Source of the DNA: Candidatus Endolissoclinum faulkneri L5
GTDB taxonomy: Bacteria > Pseudomonadota > Alphaproteobacteria > Thalassobaculales > Thalassobaculaceae
Assembly: GCF_000510265.1 (NCBI RefSeq)
Contig: NZ_CP006745.1
Coordinates: 243,444 to 307,443 of the forward strand
Direction of reading: 5' to 3'
Length of the DNA stretch: 64,000 bases
The number at the start of each line of letters is the position of its first letter. The stretch's first letter is position 1. Shown here piece by piece: positions 11,617 to 22,586 of the stretch. The position numbers were made by a program, and so were the translations under genes. Under the pieces are notes generated by a model that made no database searches, had not been told where the DNA came from, and saw only the letters and a program-made list of their open reading frames with translations.

Positions 11617-12780
11617 ATGACTAACGTTATTTCGTATGAAGCAACGGCGGTGCTAATTTTAGCGGATGGGACGACGATTTTTGGTCGCGGATTTGGGGCT
11701 AATGTAACAAGAGTAGGCGAGATTGTTTTCAATACATCGATGACAGGATACCAGGAGATAATTACTGATCCATCTTATGCTGATCAAATCATTATCTTTA
11801 CGTTTCCGCACGTGGGAAATGTTGGTACTAACGTCAATGATTATGAAACGGCTTCACCGGCAGCCATTGGTTGTGTGCTGCGTGCAGATATCACAGATTT
11901 TTCTAACTACCGTGCTGAGCATACTTTCAGTGACTGGTTAAAGTTCCATAATTTACCATGCATTTCTCGGGTTGATACGCGATGGCTAACTAGACGTATT
12001 CGAGATCATGGTATCATATATGGCGCTTTATGCGTTGATTATGACGGAAAATTTAACCTTGATTCACTGAAAAAGCAAATTATTGAATGCTCATGCATGA
12101 AAGATATTGATCTTGTTGAGAAAGTGACATGCAGGAACAATTATTCCTGGAATACTACTCTTTGGAATTTTGCTAAAGATGGGTCCCGAGAAGGTTATGG
12201 TAAAATGACTGCACCAAAGAAACACGTAGTCGCTATAGATTATGGCGCTAAACGCAATATGTTGCGTAACCTTGCAGCCATATGTTGTAGAGTTACAGTA
12301 GTATCGGCCAATGCAACAGCTGAGGAAATTTTTAGTTATAGCCCAGACGGGGTATTTTTAACCAATGGACCGGGCGATCCGGCAATTACGGGTGTTTACG
12401 CTGTACCAGAAATAAAAAAACTTATAGAGAGTGATAAGCCTATATTTGGGATTTGTCTTGGGCATCAGCTTTTAGCATTAGCGTTAGGAGCTAAGACTGT
12501 AAGGATGAACATTGGGCATCGCGGGTCGAATCATCCTGTTAAATATTTAGAAACTGGCAAAGTAGAGATCACGACTCAAAATCATGGTTTTGTTGTTGTA
12601 GAGAATAGCTTGCCAGATGGTTTGACTATTACTCATTGCTCATTGTTTGATACTTCTATAGAGGGAATTAAAGTAGATAATAAGCCGATCTTTAGTGTGC
12701 AGTATCATCCCGAAGCTTCACCAGGTCCAACGGATAGCCATTATCTATTTACTAATTTTTTAAAAGCAATGAGCGGGTAA
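11617..12780 (+). CDS. carA: Carbamoyl-phosphate synthase, small (glutaminase) subunit
   Basis: Hydrolyses glutamine and channels ammonia to CarB for carbamoyl phosphate, feeding arginine and pyrimidine synthesis. It has 387 residues. The N-terminal CPSase small-chain domain carries MTGYQEIITDPSYADQII. The C-terminal class-I glutamine amidotransferase domain carries the nucleophile Cys280 in GICLGHQ and the catalytic pair His364/Glu366 in YHPEA. AGGAGA at 11599-11604 lies 12 bases before the ATG. The partner carB follows on the same strand but only after an 876-bp spacer, an unusual gap for this pair, which contains a large hairpin. Confidence 0.97.
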   Translation: MTNVISYEATAVLILADGTTIFGRGFGANVTRVGEIVFNTSMTGYQEIITDPSYADQIIIFTFPHVGNVGTNVNDYETASPAAIGCVLRADITDFSNYRAEHTFSDWLKFHNLPCISRVDTRWLTRRIRDHGIIYGALCVDYDGKFNLDSLKKQIIECSCMKDIDLVEKVTCRNNYSWNTTLWNFAKDGSREGYGKMTAPKKHVVAIDYGAKRNMLRNLAAICCRVTVVSANATAEEIFSYSPDGVFLTNGPGDPAITGVYAVPEIKKLIESDKPIFGICLGHQLLALALGAKTVRMNIGHRGSNHPVKYLETGKVEITTQNHGFVVVENSLPDGLTITHCSLFDTSIEGIKVDNKPIFSVQYHPEASPGPTDSHYLFTNFLKAMSG

Positions 12781-13656
12781 AATATATACAAAGCTTTAAT
12801 TTTATTTAATGAAATAATTTATTTGCTTTGTCTGCTGCTATAGTAGATTAGTTTATTAAAAGTTATGACTATTAATGCAACTTAATAAAATTTAAATGGA
12901 TTATTTGATACCCTAGATAATTAATATTTAATTTAAATAATGACTCAGAGTATGAAGTTTTAAAAATAGTTTAAATCTATTTTTAGTAGTAAATTATTAA
13001 GTAAAATTAAAAGGTAGAATATATAAAAACGGATTTGTAAACATTTTAATTATTCTACTGTAGAGACGATAAGTACATAGTGTCGGTTATTGCATACTCT
13101 TTTTAATTAGAAAATTATCTCATTATTTACAATAGTAAATAAAAATATGAGCTGATTACATTAGCACTGTTTAGAAGAATTTCAAATATTTTTTAATGAA
13201 AATACTTAAATTACTATGATATTTAACATTCGTTAAATTTACTTTTACTTTATAATCGATTGGTTACAGCTTAATTATTACTACAAAATAAGTAAATAAT
13301 TGCCGTACTATCATATTATACTTACTTAAATAATTAGATATGAAGTCATGCTTGCCTTAAAACTTAATCTTGATAATCCTAGCTCTAATTAAATAATTTA
13401 TTTTTAATTAGAGCTAGGATTACTTAAACACTCGCACACAATGCAATTATAATTATTGCAAAATATAATAAGCTATTATACCATTAATATTTTTAATTTT
13501 GCCAAAAGTAGTTCAATAAAGTAATATACATTCTGTGTTTATTTTTAACAGTAATATTTATTGATACATATAACCGAATAAAATTTGCTAAGATCACAAT
13601 GTACGCTTGAATGATATAGCTCAATAGTTTCTAAAATAATTTAGAAATTTTCTAAT
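12781..13656. other. Expanded carA-carB spacer
   Basis: 876 bp of A+T-rich DNA between two subunit genes of one enzyme. It contains the 20-bp-stem hairpin at 13374-13422. No inserted gene or mobile-element end was recognised. Confidence 0.6.
13374..13422. repeat. Perfect 20-bp inverted repeat (carA-carB spacer)
   Basis: The arms 13374-13393 and 13403-13422 are exact reverse complements around a 9-base loop. It begins 594 bp after carA and ends 235 bp before carB. No U-tract follows the stem, so a standard intrinsic terminator is not certain. Confidence 0.85.
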
Positions 13657-16600
13657 ATGCCAAAAAATACAAATATCTCATCAATTTTAATTATTGGCGC
13701 TGGGCCGATTGTTATTGGTCAAGCTTGCGAGTTTGACTATTCTGGTACTCAGGCTTGTAAAGCGTTGAAAAATGAAGGATATCGGGTAGTATTGGTAAAC
13801 TCAAATCCAGCTACTATTATGACTGATCCTGATATAGCTGACGCTACTTACATAGAGCCAATTAATCCAAAAGTAGTTGCTAAAGTAATTGAGCGTGAGC
13901 GTCCAGACGCTTTGTTACCAACTATGGGCGGTCAAACTGCTTTGAACACTGCCCGCGCCTTATTCCATGACGGAACACTGGAAAAGTTTGGTATTCAACT
14001 GATAGGTGCTGACTTAGCAGCTATTGAAAAGGCAGAAAATCGGCAACGATTTTGCGAGGCAATGACTGGCATTGGCCTAGAAACGCCACGTTCTTGTCTA
14101 ATTAAAGACTTTGCTGAGGCAGCTTCGGTAATTGACCATGTGGGGCTGCCAGTAATTATTCGTCCTTCTTATACCTTAGGTGGACAAGGTGGTGGTATTG
14201 CTTATAATCTTGAGGAATTTGAGCAAATTGTTCGTAATGGTATTCGTCTATCGCCAGTTAACGAAGTGCTTATTGAAGAAAGTGTATTGGGGTGGAAAGA
14301 ATTTGAAATGGAGGTGGTTCGCGACAAGGCAGATAATTGTATGGTTATATGCTCTATAGAAAACGTTGATCCGATGGGAGTTCATACAGGTGATAGTATC
14401 ACTGTTGCTCCAGCTTTAACGCTAAGTGATAAAGAATATCAGCGTATGCGTAATGCTTCTATTGCTGTTCTGCGTTGTATAGGGGTGGATACTGGCGGTT
14501 CAAATGTACAATTTGCTGTTGATCCAGTGACTGGTCGTCAAGTTGTCATTGAAATGAATCCACGTGTATCACGTTCGTCTGCTTTAGCTTCAAAAGCTAC
14601 TGGCTTTCCTATTGCTAAGATTGCCGCTAAGCTTGCTGTTGGATATACTTTGGATGAACTAAATAATGATATTATTGGGAATATTCCAGCTAGTTTTGAG
14701 CCAACTGTTGACTATGTTGTTACTAAGATTCCACGATTTACTTTTGAAAAGTTTCCAGGTAGCGATTCTAATTTAACGACTTCTATGAAGTCGGTAGGAG
14801 AAGTTGTTGCTATAGGGCGGACTTTTCAAGAAAGTTTGCAAAAGGCTTTGCGTAGCTTGGATACGGGTCTTAGTGGTCTTGAACCGATAGAGCTGAAGGG
14901 AGCTTCAGGAGAAACGGTAGATTGCCAAACAATTACTTCTCAATTGTCTCAGCCGACGGCTGATCGGCTTTTGAATGTGGCTCAGGCATTACGTTTGGGA
15001 ATATCAGTAGATGAAGTACATAGGGCTTGTTGCATCGATCCATGGTTTTTAAACAGAATTGCTGAAATAATTGCTGCTGAGCGTGCAATCGAAATCGAAG
15101 GATTACCTTCTGACGCTGCAGGCTGGCAAAAAATCAAATCAATGGGTTTTTCTGACGCTAGGATTGGTCAGATCTCTGGCAACGAAGAGGATGTGATCGC
15201 TGCTCGGCGCCGCAGTTTTGCTGTGCATCCGGTTTTTAAGAGGATTGATACTTGTTCAGCCGAAATTTCATCATATACTCCTTACCTGTATTCTACTTAT
15301 GAAATCAATATTGGTGCTAATGCCTCAAATAATGAGTCTGATCCAAACTGTTCTAAGAAAATTATCATCCTTGGTAGTGGTCCCAATCGGATAGGTCAAG
15401 GTATTGAATTTGACTATTGCTGTGTTCATGCGGCTTATGCCTTGTCAGAAGCTGGATTTGAAACTATAATGATAAATTGCAACCCTGAAACAGTCTCTAC
15501 TGATTACGATACTGCTGACCGACTATATTTCGAACCGTTAACAGCGGAAGATGTGATCGAGGTGGTTAATATTGAACAGTCTAAGGGAAAAGTTATTGGC
15601 TGTGTTGTGCAATTTGGTGGCCAGACTCCTTTAAAGCTAGCTGCTGCGTTGGAAAAGGCACAGATACCCATTCTAGGCACATCACCGGATGCAATTGATT
15701 TAGCTGAAGATCGTGATCGCTTCCAGAAATTACTACGTCGCTTGGATTTACGGCATCCTGCTAACGGAATTGCTACTTCTACAGAACAAGCAGAAAAGAT
15801 TGCTGATCAGATTGGTTATAGGTTAGTGATTCGCCCATCCTATGTGTTAGGCGGTAGAGCCATGGAGATTGTGCATGAAGCAGAGGGTTTGCGTCGTTAC
15901 ATGAATAAGGCTGTATTAGCATCAGGTAATAATCCGGTGCTAATCGATAGTTTTTTGCGTAACGCTATTGAAATTGACGTTGACGCTGTTGCTGATGGTA
16001 ATGAAGTCTTCATCGCTGGTGTTATGGAGCATATTGAGGAAGCTGGAATTCATTCAGGAGATAGCGCATGCTCTTTACCGCCTATCTCTCTGAAAAAGAG
16101 CCTAATTAAAGAGGTCAAGCGTCAGGCTACCATGCTAGCTAAGGGTTTGAATGTTGTTGGATTGATGAATGTGCAATTTGCTGTGCGTGAAGACGAGGTA
16201 TTTATCTTGGAGGTAAACCCTCGAGCTTCACGAACTGTTCCATTCGTAGCTAAGGCTACTGGTGTACCGATAGCTAAAATAGCGAGTCGGGTAATGGCTG
16301 GTGAAAAGCTGACTGCTTTTACTTTGCCAACTAATGATCCCAAGCATGTAGCTGTGAAAGAAGCGGTTTTTCCTTTCTCGCGTTTTCCAGATACTGACAT
16401 TATTCTTGGACCAGAAATGAAATCAACCGGTGAAGTGATGGGTATTGATAATAGCTTTGATCGTGCTTTTGCTAAGTCGCAACTTGCCGCTGGTATTATT
16501 TTGCCATCTAACGGGACGGTATTTGTTTCCGTAAAAGATTCTGATAAGATGGCAATTTTACAAATATCTACTTCGTTAAAGGATCTTGGTTTTACTATTA

Positions 16601-16914
16601 TAGCGACCACAGGCACAGCTTACGCTCTAAAAAATGCTGGTATTGATAGTTATTGTGTAAAGAAAGTTCTCGAAGGAAGACCGCATATTGTTGATAAAAT
16701 GCTTTCTGGTCATGTTGATTTAGTAATAAATACTACCGAAGGCGCACAGGCAATCCGTGATAGTTTTAGCTTACGTCAGACCGCTTTAACGTACAATATT
16801 CCATATTATACAACTGTGGAAGGTGCTAGTGCTGCTGTTCGTGCAATAGCCGCAATGCGAGATGGGAATCTTGAGGTAAATCCGATTCAAAATTATCTCA
16901 ACAAATTTTTCTAA
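13657..16914 (+). CDS. carB: Carbamoyl-phosphate synthase, large subunit
   Basis: Uses two ATP, bicarbonate and the ammonia from CarA to make carbamoyl phosphate. It has 1085 residues, full family length. The two homologous ATP-grasp halves are both visible: [20 protein letters not shown] at the N-terminus, and at mid-protein [20 protein letters not shown]. Each half has a RPSY.LGG loop and an EMNPR or EVNPR metal site. The C-terminal MGS-like allosteric domain ([11 protein letters not shown]..., about residue 960 onward) is intact, so ornithine/UMP control may persist. There is no clear Shine-Dalgarno before ATG 13657. greA follows 128 bp later, the usual alphaproteobacterial order. Confidence 0.97.
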   Translation: MPKNTNISSILIIGAGPIVIGQACEFDYSGTQACKALKNEGYRVVLVNSNPATIMTDPDIADATYIEPINPKVVAKVIERERPDALLPTMGGQTALNTARALFHDGTLEKFGIQLIGADLAAIEKAENRQRFCEAMTGIGLETPRSCLIKDFAEAASVIDHVGLPVIIRPSYTLGGQGGGIAYNLEEFEQIVRNGIRLSPVNEVLIEESVLGWKEFEMEVVRDKADNCMVICSIENVDPMGVHTGDSITVAPALTLSDKEYQRMRNASIAVLRCIGVDTGGSNVQFAVDPVTGRQVVIEMNPRVSRSSALASKATGFPIAKIAAKLAVGYTLDELNNDIIGNIPASFEPTVDYVVTKIPRFTFEKFPGSDSNLTTSMKSVGEVVAIGRTFQESLQKALRSLDTGLSGLEPIELKGASGETVDCQTITSQLSQPTADRLLNVAQALRLGISVDEVHRACCIDPWFLNRIAEIIAAERAIEIEGLPSDAAGWQKIKSMGFSDARIGQISGNEEDVIAARRRSFAVHPVFKRIDTCSAEISSYTPYLYSTYEINIGANASNNESDPNCSKKIIILGSGPNRIGQGIEFDYCCVHAAYALSEAGFETIMINCNPETVSTDYDTADRLYFEPLTAEDVIEVVNIEQSKGKVIGCVVQFGGQTPLKLAAALEKAQIPILGTSPDAIDLAEDRDRFQKLLRRLDLRHPANGIATSTEQAEKIADQIGYRLVIRPSYVLGGRAMEIVHEAEGLRRYMNKAVLASGNNPVLIDSFLRNAIEIDVDAVADGNEVFIAGVMEHIEEAGIHSGDSACSLPPISLKKSLIKEVKRQATMLAKGLNVVGLMNVQFAVREDEVFILEVNPRASRTVPFVAKATGVPIAKIASRVMAGEKLTAFTLPTNDPKHVAVKEAVFPFSRFPDTDIILGPEMKSTGEVMGIDNSFDRAFAKSQLAAGIILPSNGTVFVSVKDSDKMAILQISTSLKDLGFTIIATTGTAYALKNAGIDSYCVKKVLEGRPHIVDKMLSGHVDLVINTTEGAQAIRDSFSLRQTALTYNIPYYTTVEGASAAVRAIAAMRDGNLEVNPIQNYLNKFF

Positions 16915-17042
16915 TTATCTTATAAAACTGAGTAAGAGGAGTAAGAAGAAATAATAGAATCGTGGTTTTTAGTTTGTATTAAGCCTTTTTTTGGCTTGTT
17001 TAAGGAGTAATAAAAATTATTTTATAATAGGTTGATAAGTCA

Positions 17043-17516
17043 ATGGAAAAGGTGCCAATGACCTCAGAAGGTTATATTCGTTTGAGGGATGAATTAAAGA
17101 ATTTAAAGTTTGTAGAGCGTCCTGCGGTAGTTAAGGCGATCGCTGAAGCCAGAGGGCATGGTGATCTTTCTGAAAATGCTGAGTACTATGCCGCAAGAGA
17201 TCGTCAAAGTTTCATAGAAGGTCGTCTTGCAGAACTTGAAGATATAATTAGTCGTTGTGAGGTGATTGATATAAGGAAGTTAAAAGGTGAGACTGTTACT
17301 TTCGGAGTAATTGTTGAGATCGTTGATGAAGAAACAAACGAGGTGACTAGCTACAAGATTGTTGGGCCATATGAAGCTGATATTTCTCGAGGTTTTATAT
17401 CAACTGCTTCTCCTATTGCGCGTGCTTTGATCGGTAAGCGAGTTGGAGAATCTGTAGAAGTAACAACACCGAATGGCGCGAAAGTATTTAACATTATATC
17501 TATTGCAATTGCTTAG
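17043..17516 (+). CDS. greA: Transcription elongation factor GreA
   Basis: Binds the RNA polymerase secondary channel and stimulates cleavage of backtracked transcripts. It has 157 residues, standard length. The N-terminal coiled coil carries the acidic tip region HGDLSENAEYYAARDRQ, and the C-terminal FKBP-like domain ends in the family pattern SP.ARALIGK..G. It follows carB by 128 bp; a small hairpin-like AAGCC...GGCTT with a T-run lies in that gap around 16980-16997. An AGGAG at about 17003 is too far from ATG 17043 to serve it. Confidence 0.97.
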   Translation: MEKVPMTSEGYIRLRDELKNLKFVERPAVVKAIAEARGHGDLSENAEYYAARDRQSFIEGRLAELEDIISRCEVIDIRKLKGETVTFGVIVEIVDEETNEVTSYKIVGPYEADISRGFISTASPIARALIGKRVGESVEVTTPNGAKVFNIISIAIA

Positions 17517-17889
17517 TGCAATCTGACTACGTGATAAACAATTATTTTAAAAATCTTAGCGTAAGTTTTTACCCTTTATTGCCTTCTAGCTTTGACTATA
17601 AATTGAAATATAATCAAGCTATTTTGAGTGAGATTATTTTCAGTATTAAAATATTTATTTTTATGTATCCATGGATTTTTCTGCTCTTAGAGCAAATTAG
17701 ATAATTATTAAAAGGGTGAATATCTAATGAACAACAAATAAATAACGAGCATGTACCAATATGAAAGATTCATTATTGACTTTTTAAATCTATTAAACAA
17801 AAGTAATTCATCGGTTATAATATATAATTTCGATGAATTACTACTGATATGTATACAGATTTTTTCATTATTTTTAATGAAATTAATAT
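17517..17889. other. Spacer between greA and the metH remnant
   Basis: About 370 bp. A 62-codon frame at 17516-17704 has no recognisable protein features. Sequence upstream of about 17920 could be further decayed metH-like DNA, but I could not align it. Confidence 0.5.
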
Positions 17890-17899
17890 GCTATCTATT

Positions 17900-18418
17900 T
17901 TTAAGGACTTTTCTCATTCAGTGACGATAATTGATTGGAATGATTTTATTGTTACTGCTGGCAAAGAAATTCAAAAAAATCTAAAAATTTCGAGGACATT
18001 GCATATGTGTACAATTTTATTCTCTTAAAGGCACTAGCTGGGCTATTTGAGTTGTTGCTTGAGCTCTTATATGAGAGAGAGTAACTTATTTTTTAGCCAA
18101 ATTTTGTAGTTGTGCAGCTAATGCGGATCTATCTAACGAACATTTTAATCGCTAGAAGCTTAACCAAGGTATCTACTTAGCGCCTGGTATCATTCTATCT
18201 AGACTCTAAGTGTTAACTAAAATCAATTTGTTACGTAGCCAATCACATCAGTTTTTGCTTGATATTTCTCTCATCCGTCTGTTTGCTATTTTGCTCTTGG
18301 TAAAATTGAGCGAGATCAGCTGGAGGACCATGTGCGACAGAAGGAAATGCCAATAAAAAATTACTAAAGCTGTTGGCTAGTTCATCCCTTTTTAGAATAT
18401 GAGAAAGCTAGATTCATC
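17900..18418 (+). pseudogene. Decayed copy of the MetH activation (AdoMet-binding) domain
   Basis: Translation in shifting + frames follows the C-terminal part of the intact MetH of this window (minus strand, 29405-32044). Matches in order: [12 protein letters not shown] (about 17934-17973); after a shift NFEDIAYVYNFILLKALA, where the intact gene has [24 protein letters not shown] (18122-18139); QGIYLAPG; TKS; YFSHPS (about 18262-18290); then [11 protein letters not shown] (about 18296-18328) and KEMPIKN. At the DNA level, long stretches also resemble the intact gene. At least three frameshifts and several stops (for example in the tail just after KNY) exclude expression. The pterin and B12 parts upstream are absent or unrecognisable. 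It is either a duplicated 3' end or the last piece of a second metH. Confidence 0.85.
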
Positions 18419-19093
18419 TTCTAGCTAAAACTTACAAATATTATCAAGCGGTAGCTTTAAACTAAATCTTCGCCGAAGAGCACAAACTTTAATTTGGACC
18501 CTTAATACAAACTTCTAAAGTAATACATTGACCACTATTATTAAAACGCTCTATTGATTTGCATTATTTTTAACACTGAGATACGATTTTTAATCGTAGT
18601 TACATTGCTCGCTTGTTGTAGATATAGCTCTTATTTAAATAATGTTTTGCTCTACTTTTTAATAAAAGAGCTAAATAAACTTTAGATAATTGTATGAGAG
18701 TATGAATTATAGAAGAATGTATCTAAATTTATCTTTCTACGTGAAAATGGCATTAAAGAAAAATATTGCGATTATCTAATTATATAGTTTTCAATTTATA
18801 ATTACTTGTGTATTATTTAGTTGGATAAAATATTATTTATAATATTTGAATTATTATTAGTTATTTATATAATCTAGGTGTTTATTTTATTAAATTTCTT
18901 TTTAATTATACTATTATTATAGTAATTAACAGCCAAATTATTTTGAGGTCTTCTTTTATAAAAGATAATTCTAAATAATTAATTATAAAACTATTTACTT
19001 ATTCTGCTAATGTCGGCGGTTATTCCATTGTTAATTATTCAATTACTGACAATTTATAAGGTTTTTTGCGTTTGCTATATTAGATTGTTAATA

Positions 19094-19141
19094 AATTAAT
19101 ATAATTAATCATGTATAACCATATGATTAATTATATTAATT
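19094..19141. repeat. Perfect 19-bp inverted repeat
   Basis: Arms 19094-19112 and 19123-19141, loop of 10 bases. The arms are only A, T and two G/C pairs. It lies in the middle of non-coding DNA, far from any gene. Confidence 0.8.
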
Positions 19142-19837
19142 CAATTTGATATAAGAAAAGATAAACGGTGGACCAAGTATTCTTTAGTGCTTAAAGTAAA
19201 ATTTAACAAAGATTATGTATTTTCTTATGATGCCAATTTGTGTATTAGCTATAAAGTTAGTTTAAAGATAGAAAAACTTTTTTGCTTTGATTTAGAATAA
19301 AATATAATTAGAACGCTAATTTTATGCCTTCTATTATGTATTTATATTATTCTTTAATAAAGTTAGATATTGTGTAGGGTTAATATAACCGAATATTATT
19401 ACACTCGATGAGTATTTATTAAGTGCATACTTACTCTACATATAAGTTATACAGTATTCTTCAAAGTATTATTGTTGTTGACTTGTTGATGTTTTAATTA
19501 ATTGAAATTATGCTTTTTTAAAGCGGTAATTTACTAATAATGGATTTTATATTAGGTTAGCAAAAATTTAATCCTCGATTATATTTATTTCTAATGTAGA
19601 AAAGCAGTATACATGTGATTTAATTATTTAATTTAAACTGATAATTAACAATTTTACTGGAGCTTAATTACATCAATGAGTATACATTATTTGGAGTAAA
19701 TAATAGAATATAACTTACTTTCAGCTCATTAAGTTAGCTAGATTTTTTTTTGAGAGAAGTGCGCTATTTATGGGGAGATGGAATTAACATTTCATAGCAA
19801 TGTACAAGTTTACAGTGAATAAGATATGATTGGATAA

Positions 19838-19887
19838 TAATTAATATAGATTAATACTATAAATTAGCTATTAATCTATATTAATTA
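19838..19887. repeat. Perfect 19-bp inverted repeat
   Basis: Arms 19838-19856 and 19869-19887 around a 12-base loop. No gene within 1.2 kb on the atpF side. Confidence 0.8.
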
Positions 19888-20738
19888 AGGATAAACTTAA
19901 AATTTTTAAGTGAAGTAAATATTTTATTGTTGTTGCCATACTTAACAAAAGTATCGAAGGTGTCAATAAATTATCAGAAAAATAATTCATTATACGAATG
20001 GTATTCAAAAATTAACTGCTAATACTTTTAAAAAGTAAAACATAAACTTTAAGAGGTATCACTTTAATTTGTATTATTCTTTAAGTAGCTCTGTTACATA
20101 AAATATTAATATTTATTTGCAATCAAGGAACAAAATTAATTAAAAAATATTTAATATGCTCTTAAGAAGTTTTTCTGGCAAAATCTGCCAATATTTTGAA
20201 GATTTTTAATTTATTATTTTTTTTTTTGTATTTAATTTTTCTAATACAGTTCTCATTTAGTCAATAATTTTAAATAAATATTAATTTAAAGGATATTTAG
20301 TTTTCGAGCTATATAATGACTTTGCTAAATATAATTTAGTAGTTTATAAATTAAAATAGTTGATTTATTATTGTTAGTTTATTGACACACTAGTGTGATA
20401 ATTTGCTGTACAGTGTGAGATTTCTTCCTTACTTTAAAAATTGCTTTAGCGATTACTAGTTATTGGACTGTGCTTTTAATGCCCAAATTCATGATCGATA
20501 AAAATGTTACTTAATTATTATATTGTTATCAGGTAATTTGGTTAATAAGATTCCGTAAATACTGCAAAAAAGATTATATATTATTTATTCTATATTAATT
20601 TTTTTAGTCTATGGGTTTATAAGGGTTAGTGTAGAAAATAATCTATAATATTGCATAGACGATAAAATTAGATAAGCAGGATTGTTTAAATGTGGTTGTA
20701 ATACAGGATAGCATTTATCAATTAAACTCATAAATAAG

Positions 20739-20778
20739 AAATAACCCTAGCATTATTTAAGTAATGCTAGGGTTATTT
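20739..20778. terminator. Perfect 17-bp hairpin downstream of the atp genes
   Basis: Arms 20739-20755 and 20762-20778, loop TTTAAG. It contains the G+C-richer core AACCCTAGC, unlike its surroundings. It lies 390 bp past the atpF stop on the minus strand. It could end the atp transcript, but the distance makes this tentative. Confidence 0.5.
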
Positions 20779-21166
20779 TAGCTATCTAGAGGATTAAGTC
20801 AAATTCGCTTATAGTTCTATAAATAAAGTCAGCTATTGCTTTTTTATTTTAGTGGATAAATAGAAATACTCATAAATAATAAACATAATCATTATTTATT
20901 CTTAACTTACAATACCTATAATCAATTACACACTTGTTTTCTTTTAATTTTAAATTGCTTACTAAGGTCTAGCAAAAACTGGGTTAAGCAAATAAATAAA
21001 CGAATAATTTGATTATTAATGCTATGTTTTTAACACATTATTCCTACCAATAGAAATTTTGCTAAATGGTATAATTTAAACTTCAATAGCAACAATTTAA
21101 AACGCTATAATTAAAATTATAATTTAATACTTCTTGGGCGGGGGTCTCCATAATAATAATATTTAT

Positions 21167-21646
21167 TTAGAATCTAACTAAAATTTCATCTATAGTTCTA
21201 GAAATAAGCTTTTTATGAGTATTAGTATTAATGTTTTCTGTAATCAATCTTGCGGTAGCGGCGATTGCAAGATCGACCATTTGATCTTGCACCTCTTGAA
21301 AAGCTCTAATTTCATCCACCTTGATCATTTTCATAGCAAAATTTTCTTGATTAGCCATGTATCTAGCCAAACTTATCTCAGCATCTTTTTGCATTTTTAT
21401 AGCTTCAGATTTAGCTTGATTTATAATGATTTCTGATTCATTTAGCGCGTTACGCTGATGATATCGACAATCTTCATTAATTGCTTGAGTCTTTTTACGA
21501 AGTGCTCGAGCCTCCTCGATAGAGGAATAAATTTTTTTAGTTCTTTCATCAATAATGGCCGCAATCACAGGCCAAGCCTTCCAATATGCAATCACTACAA
21601 ATATGAAAAAAGCGATTGCTCCCCAAAAAGTTGGATCAAGTAACAT
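21167..21646 (-). CDS. atpF: ATP synthase F0 subunit b
   Basis: Part of the peripheral stalk linking the a-subunit to F1. It has 159 residues: a short N-terminal part (LLDPTFWGAIAFFIFVVIAYW) forms one membrane helix, followed by a long charged coiled-coil stretch, as in all b subunits. It overlaps the preceding b' gene by one base (21646), so the two are translated as a pair. Photosynthetic and many non-photosynthetic alphaproteobacteria have this b'/b heteropair. It is the last gene of the F0 unit; the F1 genes are not in the window, as is usual in this class. Confidence 0.93.
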   Translation of the reverse strand: MLLDPTFWGAIAFFIFVVIAYWKAWPVIAAIIDERTKKIYSSIEEARALRKKTQAINEDCRYHQRNALNESEIIINQAKSEAIKMQKDAEISLARYMANQENFAMKMIKVDEIRAFQEVQDQMVDLAIAATARLITENINTNTHKKLISRTIDEILVRF

Positions 21647-22248
21647 TAAGTATTCTTTCTCATTATTGCCGTTACAACTTTTGTAACTTTACTCTTACTT
21701 ATCTGAGTACCAATCAATTTTCTTGTTGCGGCAGCGGCAGCTTCGCAAGCTACGAAGTCTAAGCTATTAAGAGCCTTAGTTTTTTGCTCGATTATAATGG
21801 CTTCAGCTGATTTAATTTTTTCTGATGACTTTAATGCTTCCTTTGCATGAGCTCGTTGATTAGCAATTTGGTTAATTGAATTACAAATTATCTCATTAGC
21901 TTGCGACCTAGATTCAGCCAAAAATCTTTCGTATTTAATTCTTATTTCATCGGCTTCTTCGCGTAAACTATTAGCTTTATTTATATCACCTTCAATTCGC
22001 TTTTGCCTTTCTCTAAGAACAAAAGCTATTCGTGGAATAGCTTTTGTTGACATAATAAAATAAAACAGCAAAAAACTTATAATTAGCCAGAAAATTTGGC
22101 TTGAGTATGTACTTGTATCAAATTGCGGTAAACCACTGCTATCGCTTTGTTTTTTTGAAGCTGCCCAAGCTGGGAGTTTGTAAGCAATGCCTGATAAAGC
22201 AACCAGCCAGAGGTTGCGGAGATAGTAGATTATTTTGCTGACAATCAT
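21646..22248 (-). CDS. ATP synthase F0 subunit b'
   Basis: Second peripheral-stalk subunit (AtpF2/AtpG type). It has 200 residues, longer than b because of an N-terminal extension of about 45 residues with a hydrophobic stretch before the family start GLPQFDTSTYSSQIFWL. One membrane helix (about residues 50-70) precedes a long coiled coil rich in Glu, Lys and Ala. AGGA lies about 14 bases before the ATG, a long spacing, so a start inside the extension is possible. It sits between atpE and atpF in the order B-E-F'-F. Confidence 0.9.
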   Translation of the reverse strand: MIVSKIIYYLRNLWLVALSGIAYKLPAWAASKKQSDSSGLPQFDTSTYSSQIFWLIISFLLFYFIMSTKAIPRIAFVLRERQKRIEGDINKANSLREEADEIRIKYERFLAESRSQANEIICNSINQIANQRAHAKEALKSSEKIKSAEAIIIEQKTKALNSLDFVACEAAAAATRKLIGTQISKSKVTKVVTAIMRKNT

Positions 22249-22312
22249 ATTTGATGATGTTCTTCCTGAGGACTGTCTTTAAGATTAACTAGGAAATTAG
22301 CAATTAATTAAT

Positions 22313-22537
22313 TTAAGTAAATAGGATTAAAAATGCAATTAACAGCGCAAACAATGCAACAGCTTCTGTTAGAGCAAACCCTAAAATACCTATGCTGAAT
22401 ACCTCTCCACGAGCTGCTGGGTTGCGCGCTACTGAAGCAATTAGCGTGGAGAATATATTACCGATACCAATACCTACACCCATTAGGGCAACAACAGCGA
22501 GACCGGCACCGATCATCTTAGCAGATTCAAGTTCCAT
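22313..22537 (-). CDS. atpE: ATP synthase F0 subunit c
   Basis: Forms the proton-driven rotor ring. It has 74 residues from the chosen start: two hydrophobic helices joined by the polar loop [10 protein letters not shown], with the proton-carrying Glu in [15 protein letters not shown] of helix 2. Two in-frame ATGs are possible (22543 and 22537). The AGGA before them is only two bases from the first but eight from the second, so MELESAKM is taken as the start. It lies 49 bp after atpB and 64 bp before the b' gene. Confidence 0.95.
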   Translation of the reverse strand: MELESAKMIGAGLAVVALMGVGIGIGNIFSTLIASVARNPAARGEVFSIGILGFALTEAVALFALLIAFLILFT

Positions 22538-22586
22538 TAGCATATTCCTTTTCTAAACAACTTTAATATGTTACAGGGAGAGTACT

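Larger units (their letters stand above)
18419..21166. other. Longest spacer, with three large inverted repeats
   Basis: About 2.75 kb of very A+T-rich DNA between the metH remnant and atpF. It contains hairpins at 19094-19141, 19838-19887 and 20739-20778. A less A+T-rich patch at 18450-18515 may be further remnant. A short G+C-rich patch lies at 21133-21150, just after atpF. No gene recognised. Confidence 0.55.

Noticed and set aside
17516-17704. 62-codon frame overlapping the greA stop
   Set aside because: Composition is random-like, rich in Phe, Ile and Tyr, with no conserved pattern; it probably opened by chance.
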